Source: Echinometra lucunter
Lineage: Eukaryota; Echinodermata; Echinoidea; Camarodonta; Echinometridae
Direction of reading: 5' to 3'
NCBI GenBank assembly: GCA_029962745.1
Contig: CM057167.1
Coordinates: forward strand, 20,882,679-20,946,678
Length of the DNA: 64,000 nucleotides
A model generated the notes under the pieces. The model had not been told where the DNA came from and did not search any database. It saw only the letters and a list, made by a program, of their open reading frames with translations. A program made the translations under genes and the position numbers. This document shows positions 25,461-37,068 of this stretch, piece after piece. The first letter of the stretch is position 1; each line of letters begins with the position of its first letter.

Positions 25461-26036
25461 TATATTCTATTATTAGTGCAATTGCTTCTTTGAAACATAG
25501 TCATGGGTGGGAAGGGAGACAGGCAGGGTTGCATCCTACCATGATTGGGGGTGTTGTCACGTAGCACAAAAAAGGCACATGAAAAAAAAAAATTGAGAAC
25601 CTTTTTTTTCTGCTTGCCATATGTTTTTTCAAAGTGCCCTGTCATGTTTCAACCCATTTTCTGCTCACGTATGCCGTAAATCTCACCTCTCAAATTTAGG
25701 GACTTTTCTTCCTTTCAAGGTTTGTTTTTCAGATCAGAACCAGGGCTGTGGTAGGAAGTTACATTAACAGTGTCTCAGGTTTATAGTCAGGGCTCCATAC
25801 AAACTATTTGAGGGGAGGGGCTGGATTAAAAGTGTTATGGTTTGTATACATTTGCACCCTCTCAAAATTTGGAAAAGGGGGGGGGGGGGGGGGGGAGGGG
25901 AGTCAGGTGTTCTAACATGGGGGTGGGGCATCTGCACCAGAATACCCACTGACTAGTGAATGCTCCTATTCCATAGGCTAGGTGTAAAGCTCATGTACAG
26001 TTTTGGTAGCAAAAAAGAAAAGTGGCATGAAACTGA

Positions 26037-26449
26037 TTAACCCATTCGTGGCAGAGGTCCACATTTTGTGGTTTGTCCTAATATCTTTGGATGCAAAGCC
26101 CTAAAAATCATACCAAATACATGAGCAGAAAGAGCAAAAATTCTACACAAACTGTGCCCACTTTGGTTGCGTCAGTATTCGTTGTTTGATGCTGAAATTT
26201 TTTTAAAGGAAAATAAGCATTAAAATCCTTAAATTGGCAATGTGATAGAAAGTTTAAAGTCAGTTTTCCCCTGCAAATTGGCATCTTTTTGACTTCTCAT
26301 CATAATTTCTGTCAATTCATATTCATTTCAGATACATGACGTTTTATAAGAAAAATGCAGCAATAAAATAAAAATGTTGGTGTTGCCAATTTGAAAAATA
26401 AAAGCTGATCAAATTAGGCTTTAAATAATTCCTGTCACGAATGGGTTAA
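26037..26449. mobile_element. TTAA-bounded MITE, CCCATTCGTG family, copy 2
   Basis: Same orientation as the copy at 17701, with intact TTAA on both sides. The left end has one change (GTGGCAGAG). It lies in the large 5' intron of gene 1. Confidence 0.85.
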
Positions 26450-26904
26450 TAGCATGAAACTGATTAAATACAATTTCACATTGTCCACCTTGCATCAAAG
26501 GATGATCAGATCGGCAATATTCCATTCGTGATCTCCGCTGAATTTTAGTGTAAATATTTGAGATGAATACAATGTAACGGTTACACTTTGCCTTGTGCTA
26601 GGACACCAGCACCCTGACCACTCTCCACATAATGATCACAGCGCGTTACACTTGTCGCATAAACAGAACTCTCATTGTTTTTACACATACATATATAGAC
26701 ACTGTGTGATTTCACATTGCTGGCAAAAAAATATTTGTTGCCTTTCAACTTAAAGAAGGAAAACTTCACAGCCTCTTTTTGCTTAGAACTACATGTATCT
26801 TGCTAGTGACCAGCTGAAAGAAAAGAGATCTGACAAAAAGGTTTTTAGGAGTCACCAAAACTACATAACCTTTGATGCAGGGACCCAGTGGTTCCAACAG
26901 GCAA

Positions 26905-27070
26905 AGATCCAGGAAAGGGGAGGTGTCATATTCGAGTGCTTTTAAGGCGCTTTTGATCCCGGCACGGCACTGCCCTTGAGCAAGGCATTTTATCTCCACT
27001 GCTCTTTTAGAGTACATTAAATAAATTATCGTGCTATAGCCATTTTGATACCAACGCCTGCATTTGTGTA
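26905..27070 (+). mobile_element. Decayed SINE-like fragment
   Basis: Contains GGCACTGCCCTTGAGCAAGG and ATTTTATCTCCACTGCTC, a motif pair I recall from animal SINE bodies. No clear tRNA head is left. The 123-codon minus ORF over it is not a gene. Confidence 0.35.
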
Positions 27071-27137
27071 TTTCCTTTAAAAAAAAAAAAAAAGATCTAG
27101 GAATCATTAAAATACTTAATAAGATAAGTACACTCAC

Positions 27138-27235
27138 CTTGCTTCATTTGTGGTCTTGAGCTAGAATGCAATAACCGCTAGCACAGGCAGATTTCCATTT
27201 TGGTCATCACTACCACTCGATGCATCAGGAAAGAT
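27138..27235 (-). other. Possible 5' UTR exon of gene 1
   Basis: A 98-bp interval has acceptor CACTCCCAG before 27235 and a consensus donor AAG|GTGAGTG at 27138/27137. Its one longer open frame ends in TAG after 24 codons, so it would be non-coding leader. If joined to the exon ending at 34810, an upstream ORF of about 26 codons would start on the junction. This is supported by splice-site quality only; RNA data are needed. Confidence 0.35.
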
Positions 27236-28404
27236 CTGGGAGTGAAAGTAAAGAACAAATGCAACAAATGAATATGACAAATTGCTACTCATCATGACAA
27301 CTGGGTGCACATGCAGTCCAGAGTCTAGTTTGCAGGCACAAACCCTGGTCTGTCAAAACAGGTTATAGAGGTCTGATCAGGAGACTAAAGCAGGTCAATG
27401 GGGATTGTGTACTATGGCTGCTCCAGACCATTGACACAGCCACTAGGCACGTGGCCTAGGCTTCTCTCAAGATTCAAATGTAATTGAGGAAAGTGTCAAT
27501 TAGGGTCTGTGCCTGCAGACTATCCAGAGTCTGTGGTAAGTTCAAGTTCAAGTTCAGGTTTTATTTCCAATATAACACAAGACATAATTTTTTTCTTCTT
27601 TTAAGCAGAAATATCGTAAATAAAGTTTTACGGGTACCACAGGGAAAGGGGCATATGACCCCTGATCAAATGGTAAAATACTAAAAATAAATGTATCTTT
27701 TACCATATTACAGACAGTCTGACACTATTGCCAAAAAAAAAAAAAAAAAAAGAAGAAAGAAACTATACATGGCAGTACTGAAGACAGGACAGTATATATT
27801 ACATGAATTTTATCCTTCTAGAAAACCAACCTGAATTTGATATCATACAAAGCTGGCTGCCATCACTGCGCCCAGACAGGTAAATGACACCTGTGAAGCA
27901 GTAATATATTATGTCTACATTACGTTGTTTACATATACATGTACTATAATTAGTGAAAGCTCCTTTAAAGGGACTTATTAGCAAGGTTAAACATCAACAT
28001 AACCAATAAAAGAATTGCATCTCTTATCATGCGGCTAAGATTTTGTTGATATATTCATGTGCAAGATGATGTACTCGTAGAAAGGGTTATACGGTTCACT
28101 GTTACCCTTTTTACACTGGCATTTCTTAACCCTGTACTTTCCTTAGTACGGGACTTTCGTTAGTCCCGTACTATCTTTTTTTGCTTTTTACACTTACTAA
28201 ATAAGTCCCATACTAAGCGCCTAGCCCGGGCCAAGGAATAGCTGGCTGTTTTTACACTTGCATTTTCTTAATCCTGTACTATTTCAGAAGGCCGGCCAAG
28301 GATATCCCGTGTGCACGAACGTCTGAGCAATCCATGCATGCTATCGCTAGCTAGCATGTTGTTGAATTGCATTTTTACAGACGTGTATCAATCAAATATG
28401 ATTA

Positions 28405-28560
28405 TTTACGTCTGGGACCGACCTTTAACGTCACCATCCGAAAGACGTGGCAATTGTAGATTCATGTCTTGCCAAAGGACATTAGTGCTGCAGCAGGGAT
28501 TCGAACCCCGGACCTTGTGGTTCAAAGTCCGGAGACTTATCCACTGAGCCACAACACCTC
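28405..28560 (-). mobile_element. tRNA-derived SINE-like element
   Basis: The minus strand begins GAGGTGTTGTGGCTCAGTGG (A box TGGCTCAGTGG) and reaches a B box GGTTCGAATCC about 50 bases later. The body contains GCAGCACTAATGTCC and GTCTTTCGGATGG. The head resembles a tRNA, but the acceptor stem does not close, so it is a SINE and not a tRNA gene. Confidence 0.65.
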
Positions 28561-29061
28561 TACCTAACTAGCTTTGCACGCGCTCTACATTAGATATGCA
28601 ATAAGCGTTCGTTTCTGATTGGTCAATGGGCATTGGGCCTGAAAATTTTCCCAATTCTACCAAAAGTGTGCACCAGAACCTTCAATTTCAATTTCAAAAA
28701 TGACAAAAGCACCCTCATGACCAGCTTGGTCGCTTCCCTTCCTTGCTTGCGTGTTTCTTTGAACATTTTACACATTCTTGCCCCCCTCCCCACCCCCCAG
28801 GAAAAAATTTCTGCCCTGACGTAAATATTTACTACACAAAAGAGTATGGGAACCTTAAAGCAGATAGAAAATACATGTATCTACCACAAGTTTTAATCTG
28901 GAATTTCCCTGTTCTTTATTTTCTATTCTCCTCTGCAACCAAATCATTACTCCATACACGGTTGTGATTCCAAAAATAACTAACCACAAATTATCCTACA
29001 CTGCAGTACACTGCAGAAGGAATCATATTGCCGGACTCCTGAATGTAATACACTATACACT

Positions 29062-29547
29062 AGCCCTGCTCATATTACCCACCTATCCGTAAGATAGGCG
29101 CAAATGTTACACTTATTTTATGGATATGCTTCACACTGCTGGTAATATGAACGTCTCCCATTGAATATTGCAGTATCACTTATTTTGCAGCTGTTTGACG
29201 CCTATTTTACGCCTTGAGACCTAGTAATGTTACTGTAATATTGCGGATACCTGGTGTATATAAACAGCATCCGCGAAATAGGTGCAACATTTACTGCTTA
29301 TGCAGTGGAGCACAGCATCTCATCAACCGGTTCGACCCTTTAGCCATGCAGGACTTGCCGATAGAACAGAATACTGTAACATTGTGGATGCGAATATGAA
29401 CGGAGGTGAAAGCAAGAATACCGCAATATTACAGTAATATTACAGTAATATTACCATATTTTGCCTGTAATATGAACGGCGTCCACAGGAAATCACTACC
29501 GATGTGCACTGGTAATATTGCGGTACTTGGTAATATGAACAGGCTTA
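29062..29547. mobile_element. MITE with AGCCTGTTCATATTACC ends
   Basis: The left AGCCCTGCTCATATTACC and the inverted right AGCCTGTTCATATTACC form imperfect terminal repeats. The interior is rich in TAATATTAC and ATTGCGG words in both orientations. Non-coding. Confidence 0.55.
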
Positions 29548-29689
29548 CTGATTCACCCTAGAGCACAGAGCTCTCTTTCATCGGACAATGACACTTCACA
29601 ATGATAAGCAAAAAAATGTGCAACGTTACATGGAGATTGAAATGTCAACATCTGCTAAAGCCCTCAACACAAACAGAAACTGTTCAGTC

Positions 29690-30395
29690 ACAATTATCGT
29701 TCGTCTTAGAAATGAATTCTCCATTTGAAATGATTTTGCTGTACATATTTCAAAATATTTACATCTCTAAGAAATCATTAACCTACACATGTTATATAAT
29801 ACACAGTGATAATTAGTATTCATTATAAAATCAACAGTCCAATTCAAAAAATTTCTACAATCTTTGCAAAATATACATCTCCGAGAAGTTTTTTAAAAAC
29901 CTGACCCCTTGGAAATTCTAAAAAGGTGAGATGCATTTGAGCAACAATTATTCATTAAAAAAAAAATAATTCAATTCAAATGATTTTCTATAAATATCAC
30001 AAAATATTTATATGAAAAATGTTTTCAAATGATTTTCTATAAATATCACAAAATATTTATATGAAAAATGATTTCAAATTGGAGAGACCATAATCATTCA
30101 TTATAAAATGAACCATTCAATCGAAGTGATTTTCCATAAAAATTGCAAAATATTTGCGTATCCAGGAAGCTTTGAAAAACTAATACCATTTAGAGCAACC
30201 ATTATCATTCAGTTAAAATGAACCATCCATTTCAACTGATTTTCTAAAAATATAACAAAATATTTGTGTATCCAGGAGGCTTTAATAATACTCTAACACC
30301 AGTTAGATCAACTATTAAAAGGAACAGTTCATTTAAACTGATTTTCTAAAAATATAACAAAATATTTGTGTATCTAGGGAGTTTTCAAACCTAAT
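29690..30395. repeat. Diverged tandem array, unit ~105-110 bp
   Basis: At least six units contain a variant of GATTTTCTAAAAATATAACA followed by AAATATTTGTGTATCCAGG. A 47-bp subunit is exactly duplicated at about 29978-30070. No coding sense. Confidence 0.65.
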
Positions 30396-31086
30396 AAGGG
30401 CACATTGATCCTCACACGCTCCCCAACCATTATTCTTTAACAATGGGCTTCACCGCACAATAGGATTACAAGCATCAACAAGTTTAATTCATAACCCAGA
30501 GTCATTCATGTTTGTTTTCTAACGAAGTAATTATAGTAACCGCCCTTTGTACCGTAGTACAATGGGATTCATTCCAAGCGTGTACGTGTTCTACCATATA
30601 AGGGAAACGCGTCGCTAGAAAGCTAGAAAAAGGGGCTTACCCTTTTTGCTGCACTCATCACGCATTCTCTCTTGTCATTGGACCGTGGTGGCGCTTCAGT
30701 CCTATTTTAGACACGTGTGCTTCCTACATCATCACGCTTGATCTCTTAGTGCATTCTCCGCAATATGAAGGGCATAATTATGATTAAACTTGTGATAATA
30801 TACTGATCAGAACTGATGCAGCGCCAACATGATACGTGGTGTGTTTGGGGTTAGATGCGTTTACATTTATGATGATAATAATAATAATGAATCATTTATT
30901 AAGCGCAGAAACTATGTCTATATTCTACTGAGCTCCTAAATGCCTCTGTCGCATAATGCTACATGATTCAAAACATGGCCAAAAATGGAAGAAAAAAATG
31001 AGCCCATTTTAAAACATTACAAGAGATACTTGTTAATTTTCGGAGAACAGCAACAAAAAATACAGGAAGAACAACTAATGCCACAC

Positions 31087-31352
31087 GATGAACATGGCGG
31101 ACAAAGAAAGCGGACAAAATAAACAACCTCTCATTCTACCCTTCACAATGGTTCTGGTAGTCAAAAGAACATCCCTTCACAGCTATTATGCTTAATCATG
31201 TAGTTCCAGGTGAATATGCATGTGACACCTGTTCCACATATTTCAGACAATAGCAGTGAAGGGATGTTCTTTTGACTACCAGAACCATTGTGAAGGGTAG
31301 AATGAGGGGTTGTTTATTTTGTCCGCTTTCTTTGTCCGTCATGTTCATAGTG
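31087..31352. mobile_element. Palindromic MITE, GCGGACAAAATAAAC family, copy 1
   Basis: Arms of about 100 bp (31087-31190 and 31246-31352) are inverted copies containing ACAAAGAAAGCGGACAAAAT and CTTCACAATGGTTCTGG. A unique centre of about 55 bp sets its orientation. Confidence 0.8.
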
Positions 31353-31676
31353 CCAAGGGATACCAAAATTACCAGGATACATGTATGAATTTCTATACAA
31401 GGGCTCCCCTCATTGGTTACACAGAAAAAAACAGGATTATAGAAAAGATATGCCCTGGAAAAAAAAATGAAAGAAATTTTAAAAATGAAAAAAAAAAAAC
31501 AACAACAACAACAAACAAAACAACTTGTAGATTGTTGGGTAGACATAGTGTAGGTCCATACTTGTACATGTACGTGTAGACTTAATACACAAACATGTAC
31601 TGTATGTTGTATGTACATGTATAATATGCACATAAAGTAACCTGGATTATAATGCAATGTACATTTACACAATACT

Positions 31677-31945
31677 CACTATGAACATGACGGACAAAGA
31701 AAGCGGACAAAATAAACAACCCCTCATTCTACCCTTCACAATGGTTCTGGTAGTCAAAAGAACATCCCTTCACTGCTATTGTCTAAAATATGTGGAACAG
31801 CTGTCACATGCATATTCACCTGGAACTACATGATTAAACGTAATAGCAGTGAAGGGATGTTCTTTTGACTACCAGAACCATTGTGAAGGGTAGAATGAGA
31901 GGTTGTTTATTTTGTCCGCTTTCTTTGTCCACTATGTTCATAGTG
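31677..31945. mobile_element. Palindromic MITE, GCGGACAAAATAAAC family, copy 2 (inverted)
   Basis: Nearly identical to the copy at 31087 but with the centre reversed. The pair flanks about 325 bp in a composite-like arrangement. Confidence 0.8.
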
Positions 31946-34809
31946 ACTGGATCTTGTTTGTTGTTTGCTATTGTTGTTTTTTTTTCTTTCTCTCTTTTCC
32001 TTTCGTGAGACAGACTTTCATTTTTAATTCCACACATGTGTACTAAGGGTATCCGAATTGATGCGTGTTGCTCTCTGAACCTTTAGTTACCGACTATTCA
32101 GTTCACCTGTCATGCATAAATAGATGGAATCCAGTTTGCATACATTAGCTGTTGCTATGTTGCTATGTCGGGCAATCCTCTGGCAAGCTTCTTGGTTGTC
32201 AAGGGAAAGTTTTGTTCTCCATCTATGCATAACATACATTGGTAAACAGGTCTATTGACAAAAGCCATCAAAATAGATGGAACATCAAAACTCACAACTA
32301 TCCTCACACTGTAGGCCAATACCACTATCCGAAGAAGTGAAGCAACAAGATAAGCTGAGTTAATAGCTGACCTTCTCCAAAAATCATGTCATTTATGATG
32401 ACATGTATCATATGAAATACTTTGACCAAACAAATCACTCCATGCAATCTATCAATCTTATCTATAACTCACCTATCATTATTATTATGACTAAATTGTG
32501 AACTTTGGGGGTAAACAGAATGCACAATGCATTTTCTAAAGACAACCACAAGGACCAGTACCATTTGAACTCTGGCTTGGAAAAGAACGAGTGCATGGCT
32601 GCACTGTACAAACAATAAAGAGCCATAAAATGAAATCATATTGACATTTCTCAATTCCATGGAACTATTTCACTTTGATTATGGAACATCATAGTGACTA
32701 CAAAAAATAAAAATAAATAAAAGGATCAATCACAGCCAAATTTGGATACAAAATGGTTTGGATTGTGATTAATGACTATGTCCCAATATGGTTTATCCAA
32801 ATAAAGAATGTACTCAGGGTTGCCCTTGGCATTGAGTACCAAATAGTAAAATATACATGAACTTCCCATTTTAGTGCTGGGTGGGGCTTGGGAAGGTAAA
32901 TCTGACCTTCATGGCCTTGAGCAAATTTGTACTGCTCTATCTCACCGGGAATCTACGATCAGAAACAAATACAGGTGTATGAAAAGTAAACGTAGCTTAC
33001 TCTTTACTTTTTGCATCAATGTCCTTATCAGGGAATTGGTGTAATTTTCTTATGAGGAAATGAATTATCATCGCTTTGAGGCACTTGTTCTTTGAACCCA
33101 TTCCTTTTTATATTTGACACAGTTCTGCATTTCTGCTGAATGGAAAAATAAAATTCCCTTCTTGATTATTTATGTTTCTATGAATGGCCGATCAATCGAG
33201 TTGCCACATTTCATGCCAAGGTTTACTTTCATTTTCACTGATAATACGGGGGAAATGAAATCCCTTGAGGCGTGATGTACATCTATGAATCTATGAATCT
33301 AAACTACTGAGCAACTTCCTCACTAATGATCTTCATTATTACATGTACGTTGTTAGGGGGAGGGAGAGGGAATGTCCCACTCATCCTTGAAATCCCCCTC
33401 TACGCACCGTTGGTCATGAAATGTCATTCCTTGCAGAAACTTTGGTTTCACTATCTTATACCATATTCAAAGAATGGGGACACACACATGGGTGCACATG
33501 ATTCCTAATAACTTACGGCATCCCTTACGGCACCGTGAAACACGTGTCCAGCGGCGCGACAACTTTACCATATATGGCCACGACCTTTGCCAAAGGGTGA
33601 TACAAATACATGAAAATGTAGGTGATGATTCCCAGTAACCAAGTCCATTATTATTCAAAACATGTGCAGCAGCCAGTTGGGCAACCAATTTGAGTTCATT
33701 AAAATTCCAGCAACATAGAAGAGTAGACCATTCTATCAATTCAGTTTACATTCAATTGCATAGAAGAAATGAATTGTGCTTTACTGATCCAACATGTTTC
33801 CTTATAATTCTGCCTGCTTCCTCTTCAAAATTATATATTTTTTTTTACATGATATATACACTGTGGATGCTTAAAACAGAAAAAGAAAAGACATACTACT
33901 AGTAAAAAAAAAGTTCACAGCAGTGCCCTCTCAATATAATATTGCCAAAAGTGAGGAATCTTTTTTTTTTTTTTTTTTTTTTACATTTATCACTACATAG
34001 ATGGAGACTGAAAAAGCCTACAGCAGTTCCAGCAGTTCACTAAAATTGTAATTTCCTGAAGAGTTTCAGAAAATTTTACATATTCATTTTATACCAATAC
34101 ACAACCACCGACTATCAAAACCAGTTTTATCAGTTTTTTAAATAACACCATTAAAGCTTTTGACACTGGTGATGCTTTGACAACAATACTTAATCAAAGT
34201 TTATGATAAACAGGGATTTTTAAATGTAAATGCAAGGACTATGACTACGACTAGTATGAGAATGGAAAAATGCCAGGAAAATTACAACATACAAGATAAG
34301 TGGGGGGTAAGGTAAACTTTCAAAAAATGACTTTGGTGTTTCAGTATCTCTCTTCTTCTTCTTCTTCTTCTTCCAGTAAAAGTGCTGCTTCAAGGTGTTG
34401 AAGATAATGCACTGTAGATGTGAGTGTATGTGGAGCTTCACACACGGTGTCCTAATTATGTCGTGTTTTATTTGTTTAACTTCATTCCCTTTTGTGCAGG
34501 GACAACTGTGGGATTTTTTTTTCTAATTTCATTCAGTTAAAATGATTAGAGACACAGCTTCTTGACTTTAATAAGATTAGTTGATGCATATTAATTTTAA
34601 AAATGATTCAGGGAATTTTAGATCTAACTTAATAAGGCAGAGAAGCTAAATGTAAATATTGGGTCTAACTAACTAAACCTCTGTTTGCATCGTTCAGGCC
34701 TACACTTGTATGGCCAAATATTTGATTTTCTATAACTTCGTATTGGTCCACGCTAGCCTGGCCGGAGCCGAGAAAGGATAACAAAAGGTAAAAAAAAGTT
34801 GTCACTTAC

Positions 34810-35060
34810 CATTTTTAGAGTTTAAAAAAGCGTGCTCAATCGTCTTTCCCGCGTTCACTAGTTTTCCGGTTTAATAGGACATCGCATCTGTAATTTGTAA
34901 AAATACAGAACTAACTTTACAGAAATACTCTTTCACTCAGCTGCCGTTATATTTTGGACGTCCCGTAAAAATTATTTGGAGGTCGACAAAAGATGTTTTC
35001 CCCTACTCACCGTACGTGTATGTGAATAACTTCAGCAATGTCGCATTGATTCGTACTATA
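34810..35060 (-). promoter_or_regulatory. Possible first exon and promoter region of gene 1
   Basis: A strong donor, AATG|GTAAGTGAC, lies at 34810/34809 on the minus strand. Just upstream (34850-35170) the sequence is unusually rich in CpG for this window (GCGTTCAC, GACGTCCCG, CTCGCGATCGAG). It carries few recognisable repeats apart from a short CATG run at 35068-35086. This fits a transcription start for the leftward gene. The upper boundary is arbitrary; no TATA box or initiator could be fixed. Confidence 0.3.
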
Positions 35061-36489
35061 TTGCTGCGCATGCATGCATGCATGCACAGCACTCGACGTT
35101 GCGGGTAAACGTCATCCCAAAAAGGGGTTTTCCCCGACTATTCACCTGTACAGGCTCGCGATCGAGACTCAGTCTGATCAACTAGACCTTTTTATAAAAT
35201 TTACAGTAATGATAATTATCTTGAATTATTGTTCGTTGCCAGTATGCCCTCTTAGTAACTACCACATTTATATTGTATGAGATGATAACTATTTTTTTAC
35301 TTATCTTTTTATCTTTGATATTGTTATTCATTCCTGTTATTTCCTTTTATTTTGTTTGTATTTTAATTGCTTCTTAACTTGCTTTGTGTGTAATCATGAA
35401 AATCCATAAAACATACGAATAAAAAAAGAATTTCCACAAATAAGCTTATAGTAAGCAAAATCAGCGTCATTATTTAAACAAAAATCTTCTCAAAGTGTTA
35501 GAAGCCATCGAGAAATTTGTAGCTTGTTAGCGTTTATTAGTAATGTTTATGTGTAAGCGTATTTTAAATATAAGACTATACTTTATAAAGTGCATAATAG
35601 GAATACACTTCTCTAAGCACTGAAAAGTGGTGTTTTTGTTCGAGACTACACAAGGCCTAAATTCAGGGAGGTCACACGAAAGTGTTGTTGTTGCATTTCT
35701 TATCTTTTCAGTTACTTGTCTCAATCAAGCATGCATGTCTAGAATCGTTGATTGAAATCTCAATCCCACATAATGGATACAGCACTCCAGACCTTTATTT
35801 CATTTCATTTTTGTTTTAACTTATTTTATATATTCATTGTGAATTCTCCTTTAATGACGTCTGTATTATGCCAAGCAAAATATATCTTTCTTATTTTCAT
35901 TCAAAATCTCTGTTCCTGTTCAATGCTTGTTTGTTTAATGTTTGTTTGGGGTTTTTTTTTTTTTTTTTTTTTTTGGGGGGGGGGGGTAATGTAATTTACG
36001 GGTAATTTATCAATCTTATCGCAAGTTCCAGCCGTTTTTCTGTGCGTGAAGTAAGTTCTATGACTGTAGACTAGTAAATGTAATGATCTGACCCTTACTC
36101 ATTTACCAGACAAATGGAATTATCTTACATGCTGACCGCATCCATTCCTTTGCTGTATGGACTTTCCCAGCCTGTGTATCGCCTGTCTGGTTTACGTGTG
36201 TTTTGCATTGCTCTACACTATCACACTGTATCGGCATATGATTGGACATTCACTATTCCCACAGTCTTAGTAATATATTCGTCACAATTTGCTTGACCTT
36301 ATAGTTATTTTCATCCTTTTATATCCTTTCATGTTCCAATTTTGGAAGAGAAATTTACCAGTGATGAAATGCTTAATATATCATGAATTTGCATACCATT
36401 GAGTCGATGATGTACCTTAGCAGCGTAAATTGTTACATCTTTATTCAGTACAATGCAATTGTCTCTGTCATCGATCCTTACCCCCCCCC

Positions 36490-36492
<3 letters not shown>

Positions 36493-36526
<34 letters not shown>
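36493..36526. repeat. (CT)n microsatellite
   Basis: Pure CT run after a C homopolymer. Similar CT runs occur at 40122-40154 and AG runs at 42258-42284, 43653-43690 and 49699-49735. Confidence 0.95.
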
Positions 36527-36531
<5 letters not shown>

Positions 36532-36846
36532 TACACACAGTTACTCTCACTTCCTATGCGAAACATTCACCTTTCATCTTCCTCCTGACCATTCTGTTAT
36601 TGCAAATAGCACTTTTCCTTTTTCTTCTCGCTTACTTCTTACTTTTTAATGGGGGGGGGGGGGTGACAAAGAAATGCCCAAAGTTGGTTGGACACATAAT
36701 TACCCTCATGGTACATTTTTACCCAATATTTTTTTAGAGTGTATACATTTCACTTGATATTTAATTATTGAATTATTCTCAGATCGATGAAAAGAACGCG
36801 ATTGTTACCATTACTATTTTATATTCTGTTACGCACCCTATTATGT

Positions 36847-37003
36847 ATACTCTAAATTTCTAAGATTAATTTATAGTCGCTTGTTATTAGGGACAACTCC
36901 AACTTGAATTAAGAAATAAGACTGATATCTAAATCTATTAGATAAAGATTTTAATCGAATTTTGGCGTTGTACCTGATTCGAGTCCAAGAAATTTAGAGT
37001 GTA
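36847..37003. mobile_element. ACACTCT-ended short MITE
   Basis: The left TATACTCTAAATTTCTAAG and the inverse right CCAAGAAATTTAGAGTGTA form terminal repeats around about 115 bp. Non-coding. Confidence 0.5.
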
Positions 37004-37036
37004 CATGTCCTTATGATTGAAACTGGCCAATAAACA

Positions 37037-37068
37037 ACTTGAAACTTGAAACTTGAAACTTGAAACTT
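37037..37068. repeat. (ACTTGAA)n tail, probable LINE 3' end
   Basis: Four to five heptamer repeats follow GGCCAATAAACA. CR1/L2-type retrotransposons end in such short tandem tails. A similar tail, AATTGAAATTGAAACTGAAA, is at 41353-41374. No reverse transcriptase ORF is nearby. Confidence 0.5.

Larger units (their letters stand above)
7002..27137. other. Large 5' intron of gene 1 (if the upstream exon is real)
   Basis: About 20 kb without coding exons on either strand. It holds many repeats listed separately. Unlisted parts (for example 8300-9280, 10040-11440, 12080-13790, 15800-17260, 18660-20220, 20710-22190, 22880-23920) are AT-rich sequence in which I see no gene. Confidence 0.5.
27236..34809. 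other. Possible first intron of gene 1
   Basis: No coding exon seen. It contains the elements at 28405, 29062, 29690, 31087 and 31677. The stretches 27240-28400 and 31950-34800 are AT-rich with only short simple repeats, such as poly-T at 33961-33982 and (TTC)n at 34351-34374. Confidence 0.4.

Noticed and set aside
28490..28560. tRNA gene on the minus strand
   Set aside because: A and B boxes are present but the acceptor and anticodon stems do not fold properly; a SINE body follows.
31196..31672. 158-codon minus-strand ORF
   Set aside because: It spans part of a palindromic MITE and the segment between two copies; composition is Cys/Phe/Tyr-rich as in chance AT-rich ORFs.
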